Assembly (NCBI RefSeq): GCF_003479605.1
Contig: NZ_QUHR01000004.1
Location: 62,001-126,000 of the forward strand
Direction: 5' to 3'
DNA: 64,000 nt
Origin: Roseburia sp. AF12-17LB
Lineage (GTDB): Bacteria; Bacillota; Clostridia; Lachnospirales; Lachnospiraceae
Shown here: positions 38,221 to 47,260 of the stretch, in pieces
Layout: every line of letters starts with the position of its first letter
Position numbering within the stretch: position 1 is the stretch's first letter
Notes under the pieces: generated by a model
Database searches by the model: none
What the model saw: only the letters and a program-made list of their open reading frames with translations
Told to the model about the DNA's origin: nothing
Translations under genes and position numbers: made by a program

Positions 38221-39078
38221 ATGATTATAGAAAAACTGATGAAGCAGGCAGACTTTACAGATGTTGAAAAAAGTATTGCAGCTTATTTGATGAAAAATGG
38301 GTTTGATGTAAAAAATATGTCCATTCAGTCCTTGGCGCGTGCGACTTTTTCGTCGCCGTCTACTATTACAAGATTTTGTAGAAAGCTGGGACTGGATGGA
38401 TATAAAAAATTTCAGATTCTGTTTTATTCAGAATATGAAGCATTTGCAAATCAGGGCGTAGTAGATGCAAACTATCCTTTTTCGGGAAATGACTCTTTTG
38501 AACAGATAGCAAGGAAACTTGCAAAATTAAATAATGAGACTATAAGAAAAACAGTGTCTGGATTTGATTATAACCAGCTGCACCGCATTGTACAGCGGAT
38601 GAGCAGAGCTGATATGATTAATGTTTTCAGTGTGGGTACATCTGCCACAGTAGCACTGGAATTTCAACAGAAAATGCTGCGTTTTGGTAAAATAGTAAAC
38701 TTGACGATGAGTTCCTGTTTCCTGCCGGGCTATGCGCTGACAGCAACGGAGCACACCGTCAATCTTGCAATTTCCCAGTCTGGTGAAAACCGGGATGTGG
38801 TAGAAAGCTTAAAGCTTCTGAAAAAGAATAAACGGTACAGCGTAGGAATTACGGCAACTCCAGACAGCTCCGTGGCGAAAATGTGTCAGGAAGTCATCCT
38901 GGTGGACATCCAGGAGCAGGGCTCTTATGAAGAGAAAATAGATACGTTTGCGGTATATAGTGCATTCCATTTTATATTGGATTGCATGTTTTCATTTTTG
39001 TATCAGCTTGATTATGAAAGCAATGAAAAGGAGACAAAGGAAAAGGCGTATTTCATAAAAGAAAGCAAAGAGCAGTAG
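38221..39078 (+). CDS. MurR/RpiR family transcriptional regulator
   Basis: 285 aa. N-terminal HTH_6 domain (KSIAAYLMKNGFDVKNMS, then TFSSPSTITRFCRKLGLDGY) and a C-terminal SIS sugar-phosphate-binding domain (NVFSVGTSATVALEFQQKM, LAISQSGENRDVVE). Start ATG 38221 chosen over a TTG 33 bases upstream because AAAGGG lies just before it. Placed between EIIBC and EIIA, so it most likely controls this PTS unit in response to the incoming sugar phosphate. Confidence 0.92.
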   Translation: MIIEKLMKQADFTDVEKSIAAYLMKNGFDVKNMSIQSLARATFSSPSTITRFCRKLGLDGYKKFQILFYSEYEAFANQGVVDANYPFSGNDSFEQIARKLAKLNNETIRKTVSGFDYNQLHRIVQRMSRADMINVFSVGTSATVALEFQQKMLRFGKIVNLTMSSCFLPGYALTATEHTVNLAISQSGENRDVVESLKLLKKNKRYSVGITATPDSSVAKMCQEVILVDIQEQGSYEEKIDTFAVYSAFHFILDCMFSFLYQLDYESNEKETKEKAYFIKESKEQ

Positions 39079-39166
39079 AAAGACAAGGATGTTGTCTATA
39101 GTTATGTAAACCAACCAGGCTTGGCAGCATAGAAGTGAAAAAAGAAAAGAAAGGCGGGAAATAGAG

Positions 39167-39667
39167 ATGTTTTCCATTTTTAAAAATAAAGAAAATTCTG
39201 CAGAAGAGAACCAGACACCGGTTCTGAAAGCATATCTGTCGGGAAAAGTAATTCCGATTGAAGAAGTAAAGGATGAGGTATTTTCCTCAAAGGCGTTAGG
39301 TGATGGACTGGCAATTGAGCCGGAAGGAAATATTGTTACTGCTCCGTGTGCCGCAACAGTATCTTTATTAATGGATGATTCGAAACATGCGGTTGGAATG
39401 ACGCTTTCCAACGGTGCAGAGATTCTGATTCATGAAGGAATCGATACCGTAAATATGCAGGGAGAAGGTTTCAAGTATTTTGTAAAACAGGGACAAAAGG
39501 TAAAAGCGGGAGACAAGCTCTTAGAATTTGACCCGGAGAAAATCAAAGCCCAGGGATATGAGAAAACCTGCATTCTGGTATTTACCAACGGAGATGAGTA
39601 CCCGGATATGAAGATTCATACCGGAATGGATGCAGTACAGAACGAGACGGTAATCGTAGAATTTTAA
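39167..39667 (+). CDS. PTS EIIA component, glucose type
   Basis: 166 aa single-domain EIIA-Glc. The two active-site His are His74 (KHAVGMTLSNG) and His89, the phosphorylated one (ILIHEGIDTVNM); ends with the conserved GMDAVQNETVIVEF region typical of the fold. Accepts phosphate from HPr and passes it to the EIIB Cys encoded at 36706. AAAGGCGGG precedes the ATG. Ends the operon; a terminator follows. Confidence 0.94.
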   Translation: MFSIFKNKENSAEENQTPVLKAYLSGKVIPIEEVKDEVFSSKALGDGLAIEPEGNIVTAPCAATVSLLMDDSKHAVGMTLSNGAEILIHEGIDTVNMQGEGFKYFVKQGQKVKAGDKLLEFDPEKIKAQGYEKTCILVFTNGDEYPDMKIHTGMDAVQNETVIVEF

Positions 39668-39716
39668 GCTGGATAAAAGACACAGAGGCAGAATAAAAAA
39701 TATAGAAAGATACCGG

Positions 39717-39763
39717 AACTCTGGAGGTTACTTGAAATATAAAGTAATCACCGGAGTTCTTTT
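39717..39763 (+). terminator. Terminator after the PTS unit
   Basis: GAACTCTGGAGGTTACTT pairs with AAGTAATCACCGGAGTTC (two mismatches/wobbles), then TTTTC. Confidence 0.85.
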
Positions 39764-39795
39764 CATTTTTGCCAAGGGCATTTCCGGATAATCCT

Positions 39796-39822
39796 TAAGT
39801 TTTCCGCGGAATCATCCGACAT
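39796..39822 (+). promoter_or_regulatory. Sigma-D (flagellar)-type promoter
   Basis: TAAG (39796-39799), 15-base spacer, TCCGACAT (39815-39822), close to the Bacillus sigma-D consensus TAAA-N15-GCCGATAT. The same arrangement precedes the flagellin gene. Confidence 0.75.
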
Positions 39823-39870
39823 AATAAATTAGTAAGACATATGGACAGACCGTGAAAATGGAGGAATTTC

Positions 39871-42800
39871 ATGCGGATAGAACAGAATCAGAAAATGGAT
39901 GCCAATGTAGTGGTGACAGGAAACGCCAGACAGGACAATGTGGCAGCTGCGAAGAAGGACGCATCCATTGTAAGAATAGAAAAAGACAGAAAGGCAGATC
40001 GTCTGTTAGAGCAGCCGACTTATGGCAAGCCGGAAAAAGAGGGAAATGCCTTAGAGAAGATTAAGGAGCAGGCATCCAATCTGGACGCAACCCAGATGAA
40101 AAATGAGATGCTTTTTGCATCAGACCATACTACGGGAAAAGATGTAAAAGCAATGGAAGAAGATGGATTTTCCCTGACGGATACGGAGATTCCAACGGTA
40201 GTAACCGAGACCGATAAGATGAAGATGCGTCTGGCAAAGTCAGGAGAAGACATCAGCTATTTCGGGGACGGACTCAGTGATGCCCAGATTGAAGCGATGG
40301 CAGGAAGCACTGCAATGGCACAGCATATAGAATCAGCCCTGAATACCGTAAATATCCCGGTGACAGAGAATAATGTAAAAGATATTACAGAGACTGCCAA
40401 TATGATGGAAGAACTTCATACACCGGATGAAGGAAGCATGAAATATATACTGGATAATGAACTGCCGGTTACCACTGCCAATTTGTACAAAGCAGAATTT
40501 TCCGGAAGTGCAACCTATGCCGGAATCCAGCAGATGACAGACCTTGATTATGATGCGTTAAAGCAGCAGATAGAAGCCGTAATATCCGAAAGCGGCATGG
40601 ATGTCAATGAGCAGAATATGGCAGATGGCAGATGGCTCATTGAAAATGGTATTCCACTGACTGCAGAGAATTTGGAAAAGTTATCCACTTTACAGCAGTT
40701 ACAGCTTCCACTTGGCGAAGAAGAAATCATAACGGTATCGGCAGAGGCAATTTCCGATGGAATCCGTCCGCAGGATGTCGTACTTTCCGGAAATGATTTC
40801 AAGGATCAGGCACAGGATGCATTGGACGTCATTACCAATGTAACGGATGAGGAACTTGCCTATGTGGTAAATTCCGGAGAACCGTTTACTATTGAGAATC
40901 TGAAAAAAGCTGCGGATGAGATAAAGAACAAGGACACAAAAGTTTCAGCGGCAGCGGATAAAACAGCTTATACGAAAAGCGGCTTAGACCTTCTGACTGC
41001 AAGAAGACAGTTAGAGGAAACCAGACTGAAAATGACCAGTGAAGCGAACCTTTCTTTACTGAAAAAAGGAATTTCCATTGATACCATGGAATTGTCCCAG
41101 CTGGTGGAAGAACTGAAAACACAGGAAAATGAATATTACAGCAGACTCCTTTCCGGGGATGGCATTGTACCAAAGGAAGCGGATGTGGCATTGTTCCGGA
41201 ATGTCATGGACACATCTGAAGCATTAAAAGCGATGCCGGCATATGCTCTTGGAATCCATCCGGTAGATGAAACAACATTGCAGAGTCTCTATGAAGATGG
41301 AGCTGCCTTAAAGGATACCTTTGAAAAGGCAGGAGAACGATATGAGACTATGATGACCGCACCTCGTCAGGACATGGGAGATTCCATTTCCAAGGCATTC
41401 CGCAATGTGGATGATATTTTAAAGGATTTAGACCTGGAAACAAGCTATGGAAATCAGCGTGCCGTCAGAATCTTAGCTTATAACCAGATGGAGCTGACAC
41501 CGGAAAATATTGCGGAAATGAAAGCTGCGGATGAAGAAGTGCAGCGGGCATTTGACCATTTAAAACCGGCAGTTGTCCGTACCATGATACAAGAAGGCAT
41601 GAATCCACTGGATATGAGCTTTGAAGAGATAAATACCGTATCTGAGCAGATTCAGGAAGAACAGGGCATTACCGAAGAGGAAAAATTCAGTAAATACCTT
41701 TATAAATTAGAGCAGAATAAGGAAATCAGCGAAGAAGAACGAAGTGCTTATATTGGTGTATACCGGCTGATCCGTCAGGTAGAAAAGACAGACGGCGCAG
41801 CAATCGGAGCCTTGCTGCAGCAGGGCGGAGATATTACATTGCGTGGACTTCTGACTCAGGTTCGTTCCGCAAAGCATGGTGCCATGGATTATCAGGTAGA
41901 TGATGATTTTGGAGGCGTACAGACCAAAGAAGGAGCCGGCATTTCCATTACGGAACAGATTGAGGGAGTGTACCAGAAGAATAAGCTTTCCGATGTGAAA
42001 GACGGACTGGCACCGGAGAAGGTGGCACCGTTTATGAAGGATGAAAAATGGCTTTCCATGACACCGGAAGAGCTGGCAGATGCCATGAAAGAAGTGGAGC
42101 AGAAAGAAGAAACAGAGGCAGCTTACCGGAAGGAACAGGTACAGGAGCTGTCCCAGGCAGCAGCGGCACCACAGGAAGTCTATGAGTGGTTAGAACAGCT
42201 TGATATGCCGGCAACCGTCAACCGGGTGCTTGCAGCGGCAGATTATATGAATAACCGGAATCAGGTATTTAACCGTCTGTTTAAGATGGCAGACCGGAGC
42301 GAAAATCTGTCAGAGGAACTGGAAAATATCAAAGAAAAAATATTTTCTGATTTTGCAGAGGCAGTTAAGACACCGAAGGAAATGGCAGAGGCTCAGCGGA
42401 AGCTGGCAGATACCGCTGAGAATGTCATGAAGACCATGATGATGTCGGAGGATAATCTTACAAGCCTTGATTTGCAGGAACTGAAAATGATGCATACCCA
42501 GATTGCTTTGGGAAGTGCGGCGGCAAAAAAAGAAGAATATGCAGTTCCGGTGCTGGTACAGGGCGAGACCTGCAATGTGTCTCTTAAGATTGTCCGTGGC
42601 GAAGAAAAGAAAGGTCTAGTAGACATCGTCTTTGAGACAGACCGCTTAGGAAGAGTGGCAGCACAGCTTCGTGCCGGCAAGGAAAAGATTTCCGGTTATA
42701 TTGCAGCAGAATCCAAAGAGACCACTGCATTATTTGAAAGCCATGCGAAAGAGTGGGAAAATCTTTTTGCACAGGAGCCGGGACAGGAAGTCAGCATCAG

Positions 42801-42972
42801 CTATATGACCGGAGAAATAAAGAAGGATGGAATCCATCACAGCACAGAAGTTTCTTCTGAAAATACAGACAAGACGGAAGAAAAGAATTCTTCAGATACG
42901 GAAATTCAGACAAAGACACTTTATGGAATGGCAGAAAGTTTCCTAAAAGCGGTTAAGTCCTTAGAAAGGTAG
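39871..42972 (+). CDS. Large repeat protein next to flagellin (DUF6240-like), possible FliK-like end
   Basis: 1033 aa, no signal peptide or membrane helix, acidic and helical. A degenerate motif of the form G-h-P-h-T-x-x-N-L recurs along it: ELPVTTANL (about 196), GIPLTAENL (257), GEPFTIENL (334), GISIDTMEL (398), MELTPENI (539), GGDITLRGL (651). The last ~150 residues (VPVLVQGETCNVSLKIVRGE ... GRVAAQLRAGKEKISGYIAA) are beta-rich and resemble the C-terminal domain of flagellar hook-length proteins. Start ATG 39871 with GGAGG. Driven by a sigma-D-type promoter and ending where the flagellin promoter begins, it is very likely flagellar; the exact role is unknown. Confidence 0.7.
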   Translation: MRIEQNQKMDANVVVTGNARQDNVAAAKKDASIVRIEKDRKADRLLEQPTYGKPEKEGNALEKIKEQASNLDATQMKNEMLFASDHTTGKDVKAMEEDGFSLTDTEIPTVVTETDKMKMRLAKSGEDISYFGDGLSDAQIEAMAGSTAMAQHIESALNTVNIPVTENNVKDITETANMMEELHTPDEGSMKYILDNELPVTTANLYKAEFSGSATYAGIQQMTDLDYDALKQQIEAVISESGMDVNEQNMADGRWLIENGIPLTAENLEKLSTLQQLQLPLGEEEIITVSAEAISDGIRPQDVVLSGNDFKDQAQDALDVITNVTDEELAYVVNSGEPFTIENLKKAADEIKNKDTKVSAAADKTAYTKSGLDLLTARRQLEETRLKMTSEANLSLLKKGISIDTMELSQLVEELKTQENEYYSRLLSGDGIVPKEADVALFRNVMDTSEALKAMPAYALGIHPVDETTLQSLYEDGAALKDTFEKAGERYETMMTAPRQDMGDSISKAFRNVDDILKDLDLETSYGNQRAVRILAYNQMELTPENIAEMKAADEEVQRAFDHLKPAVVRTMIQEGMNPLDMSFEEINTVSEQIQEEQGITEEEKFSKYLYKLEQNKEISEEERSAYIGVYRLIRQVEKTDGAAIGALLQQGGDITLRGLLTQVRSAKHGAMDYQVDDDFGGVQTKEGAGISITEQIEGVYQKNKLSDVKDGLAPEKVAPFMKDEKWLSMTPEELADAMKEVEQKEETEAAYRKEQVQELSQAAAAPQEVYEWLEQLDMPATVNRVLAAADYMNNRNQVFNRLFKMADRSENLSEELENIKEKIFSDFAEAVKTPKEMAEAQRKLADTAENVMKTMMMSEDNLTSLDLQELKMMHTQIALGSAAAKKEEYAVPVLVQGETCNVSLKIVRGEEKKGLVDIVFETDRLGRVAAQLRAGKEKISGYIAAESKETTALFESHAKEWENLFAQEPGQEVSISYMTGEIKKDGIHHSTEVSSENTDKTEEKNSSDTEIQTKTLYGMAESFLKAVKSLER

Positions 42973-42980
42973 TCCGATAT
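42954..42980 (+). promoter_or_regulatory. Sigma-D (flagellar)-type promoter of flagellin
   Basis: TAAG (42954-42957), 15-base spacer, TCCGATAT (42973-42980). The -35 lies inside the last codons of the upstream gene. Transcript leader of about 65 bases precedes AAAGGAA and the flagellin ATG. Confidence 0.82.
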
Positions 42981-43053
42981 ACAATACATAAGACATGGAA
43001 CGTCGATAGACCGCAAGGATGCGGGCATGAATGGAAGAAAGGAATTAAGATAA

Positions 43054-44442
43054 ATGAAAGTAAACCATAACATGTCAGCGGTAATTACAAATAAACAGTT
43101 ATTGCGTACAGAAAATAAAGTAACCGAGGCAATGGAGCGTCTGTCCTCCGGATTAAAGATTAATCATTCCAAAGATAATCCGGCAGGTATGGCAATTTCC
43201 AATAAATTAAATTTACAGATTGAAGGACTTGACCAGGCATCCCAGAATGCGTCTGATGGTATTTCCGTATTACAGACAACCGATGGAGCCTTAAATGAAG
43301 TGACTTCCCTGATACAGAGAATGCGTGAGCTTTCTGTACAGGCAGCCAGTGATTCCAATACACCGGATGATAAGAAAGCAATTCAGCAGGAAGTAGAAGA
43401 ATTAAAGAAAGAAATTAACCGTGTCAGCAAGGATACCGAGTTCAATACCAAATCCTTACTGGATGGCAGCATCCAGCGAAGAGTATATGGAACCAACGCT
43501 ACAAGAATGGCAGTATCCAGTAATGTAACCGCAGCAGATTATACCGTAACCATCAATCAGGCAGCTGAGACTGCAAAGAAGGATGCAGATACCGTTGCAT
43601 TTAATGATATGACAGCAACAATCGGAGCGTCCGGTAAAATGAAAATTAACAGTTCATCCGTAGAAATAGAAGCAACCGATACCTATGAGCAGGTCTTTGA
43701 GAAAATCAGAACAGCCGGTGAGTTAGGCGAGACTACCGTAAAAGCAGATGGCGGTAAGCTTTCCTTTGAATCCACTGCATATGGAGAGACAGGCAAAGTA
43801 GAAATCACAATCAGCGATGCTGCGTTGGCAGCACAGCTTGGATTTAATTCCATGACACCGGCAGTATCTTACGGAACCAATGCTGAGGTAGATATTCATG
43901 CTGCAGGAAGCGGATTTTCAACCACTGCAACTGCCGCAGTCGATGGCAATAAAGTAACTATTACAGACCGTGATGGATTTGAAATGTCTTTTCTTACCAA
44001 GAGCGGACTTGCCGCGGGAAGCACTGTTAAATTAGAAGTGACCGATATTGGAACCATGGATCTTCAGGTAGGAGCCAATGAAAACCAGACCATTAAAGTA
44101 GATATTCCGGAGATTGATACCGAGACCTTATATCTGGATGATTTGGATGTAACAACCGTAACCGGAGCAGACCGGGCAATCGTTGCATTAGATAATGCAC
44201 TGGCAAGAGTATCTTCTGTACGTTCTGCCATCGGAGCCTGTGAGAACCGTCTGGATTCTACTGTAGGAAGTCTTGATGAGACCAGCGAGGATATGACATC
44301 TGCACTTTCCCGTATTTCAGATGTAGATATGGCAGAGGAAATGACCAATTATACACAGCAGAATGTATTGTCCCAGGCAGCAATTTCCGTATTGTCTCAG
44401 GCAAATGATATTCCACAGCAGGTATTACAGTTACTTCAGTAA
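43054..44442 (+). CDS. fliC: Flagellin
   Basis: 462 aa filament subunit. Conserved D0/D1 ends: N-terminal NKVTEAMERLSSGLKIN and MRELSVQAASDSN, C-terminal SRISDVDMAEEMTNYTQQNV ending IPQQVLQLLQ. The middle (about 150-370) is variable, beta-rich D2/D3-like sequence. Exported by the flagellar type III system without a cleaved signal. Strong ribosome site AAAGGAA; sigma-D-type promoter upstream and FliS chaperone 15 bases downstream. Confidence 0.97.
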   Translation: MKVNHNMSAVITNKQLLRTENKVTEAMERLSSGLKINHSKDNPAGMAISNKLNLQIEGLDQASQNASDGISVLQTTDGALNEVTSLIQRMRELSVQAASDSNTPDDKKAIQQEVEELKKEINRVSKDTEFNTKSLLDGSIQRRVYGTNATRMAVSSNVTAADYTVTINQAAETAKKDADTVAFNDMTATIGASGKMKINSSSVEIEATDTYEQVFEKIRTAGELGETTVKADGGKLSFESTAYGETGKVEITISDAALAAQLGFNSMTPAVSYGTNAEVDIHAAGSGFSTTATAAVDGNKVTITDRDGFEMSFLTKSGLAAGSTVKLEVTDIGTMDLQVGANENQTIKVDIPEIDTETLYLDDLDVTTVTGADRAIVALDNALARVSSVRSAIGACENRLDSTVGSLDETSEDMTSALSRISDVDMAEEMTNYTQQNVLSQAAISVLSQANDIPQQVLQLLQ

Positions 44443-44457
44443 TCAAAGGAGACTGTC

Positions 44458-44934
44458 ATGGATAGTAGAACGAAGCAGGACTTTACCAGAAGGATTACCC
44501 AGAGTAACCGCAGTGAACTGGTAGTGGTTTTATATGATATCTGCTTTTCTTATCTTGATGAAGCAGAAAAAAATCTGAAGGAAAAAGATTTTGATGTATA
44601 CAAAGAAGCCGTCCGGAAAGCTGATGCAGTGATTGGAGAACTTCAGGCGGCATTGAATTTTCAATATGAACTTTCCCCACAGCTTTATCCGCTTTATTCC
44701 TATTGCAGAAGAGAGCTGATGTGTAGTATGTATCAGCAGAGCGGTGACGGCATCGCCCATGCAAAAAGAGTTCTGAGCGGTTTGTATCAGGCCTTCTGCG
44801 AGGTCGCAAAGCAGGATACCTCAGAACCCTTAATGCACAATACCCAGCAGGTATATGCGGGTATGACGTATGGAAAAGAACAATTAAATGAAAATTTTCA
44901 GGAGTCAGATACTTCCAGAGGATTCTTCGCATAA
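44458..44934 (+). CDS. fliS: FliS-like flagellar export chaperone
   Basis: 158 aa, all-helical. N-terminal segment TRRITQSNRSELVVVLYDIC and central YELSPQLYPLYSYCRRELM fit the FliS family, which binds the flagellin C-terminus to prevent early polymerisation. Immediately follows flagellin with AAAGGAG. Slightly longer than usual, with an extra acidic C-terminal tail whose codons overlap the terminator stem. Confidence 0.88.
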   Translation: MDSRTKQDFTRRITQSNRSELVVVLYDICFSYLDEAEKNLKEKDFDVYKEAVRKADAVIGELQAALNFQYELSPQLYPLYSYCRRELMCSMYQQSGDGIAHAKRVLSGLYQAFCEVAKQDTSEPLMHNTQQVYAGMTYGKEQLNENFQESDTSRGFFA

Positions 44935-45164
44935 GAATCCTCTGTTTTTTGTTTTAAGCGGCGCAGCAGAAATTTATATTTCAGCTGCATGGCATTTACT
45001 TCATAAATATAGGCATCAATCAGATCCGGTTCTACAACATTCTGAAAATTCGCATATGCGAAGTCTAAGTCATTCTTTGTCCGGTTTAAATCATCTAAAA
45101 GTAAGCGGTAGCCGGCATCCGGCGCAGGTGTGTTTTTTACAATTCCAAACAATACGATCCCCAC
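44898..45164 (-). CDS. DUF2508 (YaaL-like) small protein
   Basis: 88 aa. The pattern LLLDDLNRTKNDLDFAYANF followed by DLIDAYIYEVNAMQLKYKFL matches the helical DUF2508/YaaL family, usually found near recR and bofA. GTG start at 45164. Its 3' end overlaps fliS by 37 bases on the other strand and shares the terminator stem. A BofA-like gene follows on the + strand, the usual partner. Confidence 0.7.
   Translation of the reverse strand: MGIVLFGIVKNTPAPDAGYRLLLDDLNRTKNDLDFAYANFQNVVEPDLIDAYIYEVNAMQLKYKFLLRRLKQKTEDSYAKNPLEVSDS
44916..44950. terminator. Terminator of the flagellin-fliS transcript
   Basis: Perfect 12-bp stem CAGAGGATTCTT / AAGAATCCTCTG, loop CGCAT, then TTTTTT. The stem encodes the last codons of fliS. 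Confidence 0.93.
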
Positions 45165-45283
45165 TTTCTTTATGGAAAATAAATCCTCTTTTTACTAAGT
45201 ATAATCAGAAAAATCCAATCTATACAAAAAAAAGGAATATTTTTTTTTGCAGAAAAATATGTTAATGGTAAGGAAATGGATAC

Positions 45284-45580
45284 TTGAAAAGGATTTTAAG
45301 CAGTGTAATGAGTAAAGAAACAGGAATTATGGTGATTATAGGCATTTGTCTGCTGGTTTTGTTTATCGGAATCTTAAAACAGAGGGCAGACCTTGTCTTA
45401 AATTTTGTTGTCCGGATGGCAGCAGGAGCGGTGGCAATTGTCTTTTGCAACCAGCTGCTTTCGAAGAATGGCATAGACGTTATGGTGGGACTGAATCCAT
45501 GGAGCCTTACAACGGTGGGACTGCTGGGAGCAGGAGGATTTACCCTGCTTTATGGAATTATGGCATATCGTCTGATGTAA
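45284..45580 (+). CDS. BofA-like membrane protein (pro-sigma-K processing inhibitor family)
   Basis: 98 aa, three predicted membrane helices. VVRMAAGAVAIVFCNQLLSKNGIDV and VGLNPWSLTTVGLLGAGG match the BofA family, which in Bacillus inhibits the SpoIVFB protease. Here it may be only a family relative. TTG start at 45284 with AAGGAAATGG; ATG 45308 is an alternative. First gene of the + strand run leading into the Tad locus. Confidence 0.8.
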   Translation: MKRILSSVMSKETGIMVIIGICLLVLFIGILKQRADLVLNFVVRMAAGAVAIVFCNQLLSKNGIDVMVGLNPWSLTTVGLLGAGGFTLLYGIMAYRLM

Positions 45581-45623
45581 TATTTGTGAAATGTGACGAA
45601 AGAAAAAACTTTCCCAATTCGAC

Positions 45624-46181
45624 ATGTACAAGGTCATGGGGACATCGTATAATGCGATTACAGCGAAGGGGGAAGGAATTATAACAATACTGGTGATAAT
45701 TATGCTTGGACTGGCAGTTTGCTTTGACTTATGGAAGTCAAAAATACCGAACTGGCTGACGGGCATGGGGGTGATGACAGGATATGCAGCACATATCCGG
45801 GGAGAAGGAGAAAAGGGAATTATACTGGTAACAGTAATGATGTTAATTCCCGTGATTCTATTCTATTTATTATTCTTGATGCATGCAATGGGAGCCGGAG
45901 ACATTAAGCTTTTTATGGCACTCTCCTGCATGACAGATTATTCTATTGTGCTTCACACAATTATTTTTTCCTTATGTTTGGCAGCAGTATACGGATTGTT
46001 CCGGCTGATAAGGCAGGGAACATTAATACAGCGTATATTGTATTTTAGAACTTATATGCAGAGCAGTCTGGTGAGAAAACAGTGGGTGCCTTATCGGGAG
46101 CAGTCCGGTATGGATGATTCCTGCATGCATCTGGCACCGGCGGTACTGGGCGGCTATTTACTGACATTGGGGGTGGTGTAA
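45624..46181 (+). CDS. Prepilin peptidase (TadV/CpaA, A24 family)
   Basis: 185 aa, about six membrane helices. The two aspartyl-protease motifs are present: DLWKSKIPNWLTG (first Asp) and GAGDIKLFMALS (G-x-G-D). Cleaves and may methylate Flp-type prepilins. ATG 45624 with an alternative at 45636. Overlaps the next gene by one base (TAATG), so translation is coupled with TadZ. Confidence 0.88.
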   Translation: MYKVMGTSYNAITAKGEGIITILVIIMLGLAVCFDLWKSKIPNWLTGMGVMTGYAAHIRGEGEKGIILVTVMMLIPVILFYLLFLMHAMGAGDIKLFMALSCMTDYSIVLHTIIFSLCLAAVYGLFRLIRQGTLIQRILYFRTYMQSSLVRKQWVPYREQSGMDDSCMHLAPAVLGGYLLTLGVV

Positions 46182-47182
46182 TGAATCAGATATCAATTGC
46201 AATCTGCGATGCGGACAGTGCCTATGGAAATAAACTGGCAGAATATCTTCTGGAGACAGGAAATGTGGCAAAGGCAGAAGTATATACAGACTGGAACAGT
46301 GTGGAGGCAGATTTAAATGAAGAAAAAAGAGATATCTGGCTGATTAATTCAGGGCTGTTGAAAGAAGCAGAAACCCTTCCTTTAAAGAAAGAAATGGTAT
46401 GTCTGGCAGAAGAACGGCTGGGAGCAAGAGAGGCAGCATTGCCGCATATTTATAAGTACCAGTCTGCCAATGTCATCCTGCAGGAAATGTATGCATTACT
46501 GGCGGAGCGTCCAACGGAAATCTGTCTGCGGGGAAGCAGGAAGGGTCGTACCATAGGACTGCTGTCACCCTGGTATGACGGGCTGTCTTTATTGGCAGGA
46601 CTGGCTGTAGCACAGGTTTTGGCAGAGAAGGGAAAGGTTTTATACATTAATACCAGAGGATATTGCGGCATGAAGCTGCCGGAAATGGAAGAAAGCCATA
46701 ATTTATCCGATGTTTTGCTATCTCTCCGGCTTGGAAGTACCAATGGGGGTGCCAGCGTGATGAGCGGAATTACTACTGTGGGCGAACTTGGCATTATGGT
46801 TCCGGTAGAACAGGCAGTTTTATTGGGTGAAGTAAAAGCACAGGATTATCACAGACTTTTAGAAATTATCTGGCAGGAATTGTCCTTTGATTATGTGATA
46901 TTAGAGATACAGCCGGAGCTTGCTGATACGGGAAGAATTATCGAAGAGTGTGACAGGGTGTATGCATTTTTAAAGCAGGAATATGGAATGGATACGGTAG
47001 AGCAACAGCTTATGTCACAGGAAGTAAAAGGAAAGATTCAGATTATAAAGATTCCGGAACGATTGCAGACAGGTGAAAGATATGAAAATTCCGGTAATCC
47101 GGTTGCAGCAGCAGGCTATTTCAAAGAGTGGATAGCACAGGAAATAGAAAGAGAAGAAGACAATGAAAAAGAAATGCCTTAG
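46181..47182 (+). CDS. TadZ/CpaE-like protein with degenerate nucleotide site
   Basis: 333 aa. N-terminal receiver-like domain (ISIAICDADSAYGNKLAEYL, no phospho-acceptor context) followed by a ParA/MinD-like fold. Where the deviant Walker A (GGVGKT) should be, the sequence reads SPWYDGLSLLAGLAVAQVLA, so the signature Lys residues are missing. Later strands (KGKVLYINTRGYCG, FDYVILEIQPEL) fit the fold. TadZ positions the pilus machine at a pole; this one probably does so without ATP hydrolysis. Confidence 0.75.
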   Translation: MNQISIAICDADSAYGNKLAEYLLETGNVAKAEVYTDWNSVEADLNEEKRDIWLINSGLLKEAETLPLKKEMVCLAEERLGAREAALPHIYKYQSANVILQEMYALLAERPTEICLRGSRKGRTIGLLSPWYDGLSLLAGLAVAQVLAEKGKVLYINTRGYCGMKLPEMEESHNLSDVLLSLRLGSTNGGASVMSGITTVGELGIMVPVEQAVLLGEVKAQDYHRLLEIIWQELSFDYVILEIQPELADTGRIIEECDRVYAFLKQEYGMDTVEQQLMSQEVKGKIQIIKIPERLQTGERYENSGNPVAAAGYFKEWIAQEIEREEDNEKEMP

Positions 47183-47260
47183 GAAAGAAGTAGATAAGGA
47201 AATGGATAAGAAAGTACATAAGTAAATGCGTAAGAAGATGTATGGGGGAAAGGCATTCAG

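Noticed and set aside
47183..47260. AAG-rich low-complexity spacers in the Tad locus (here and at 53150-53250) as small genes or regulatory arrays
   Set aside because: The units are short and irregular (GATAAG, TACATAAG, GTAAG) with no consistent period or structure; most likely neutral spacer sequence.
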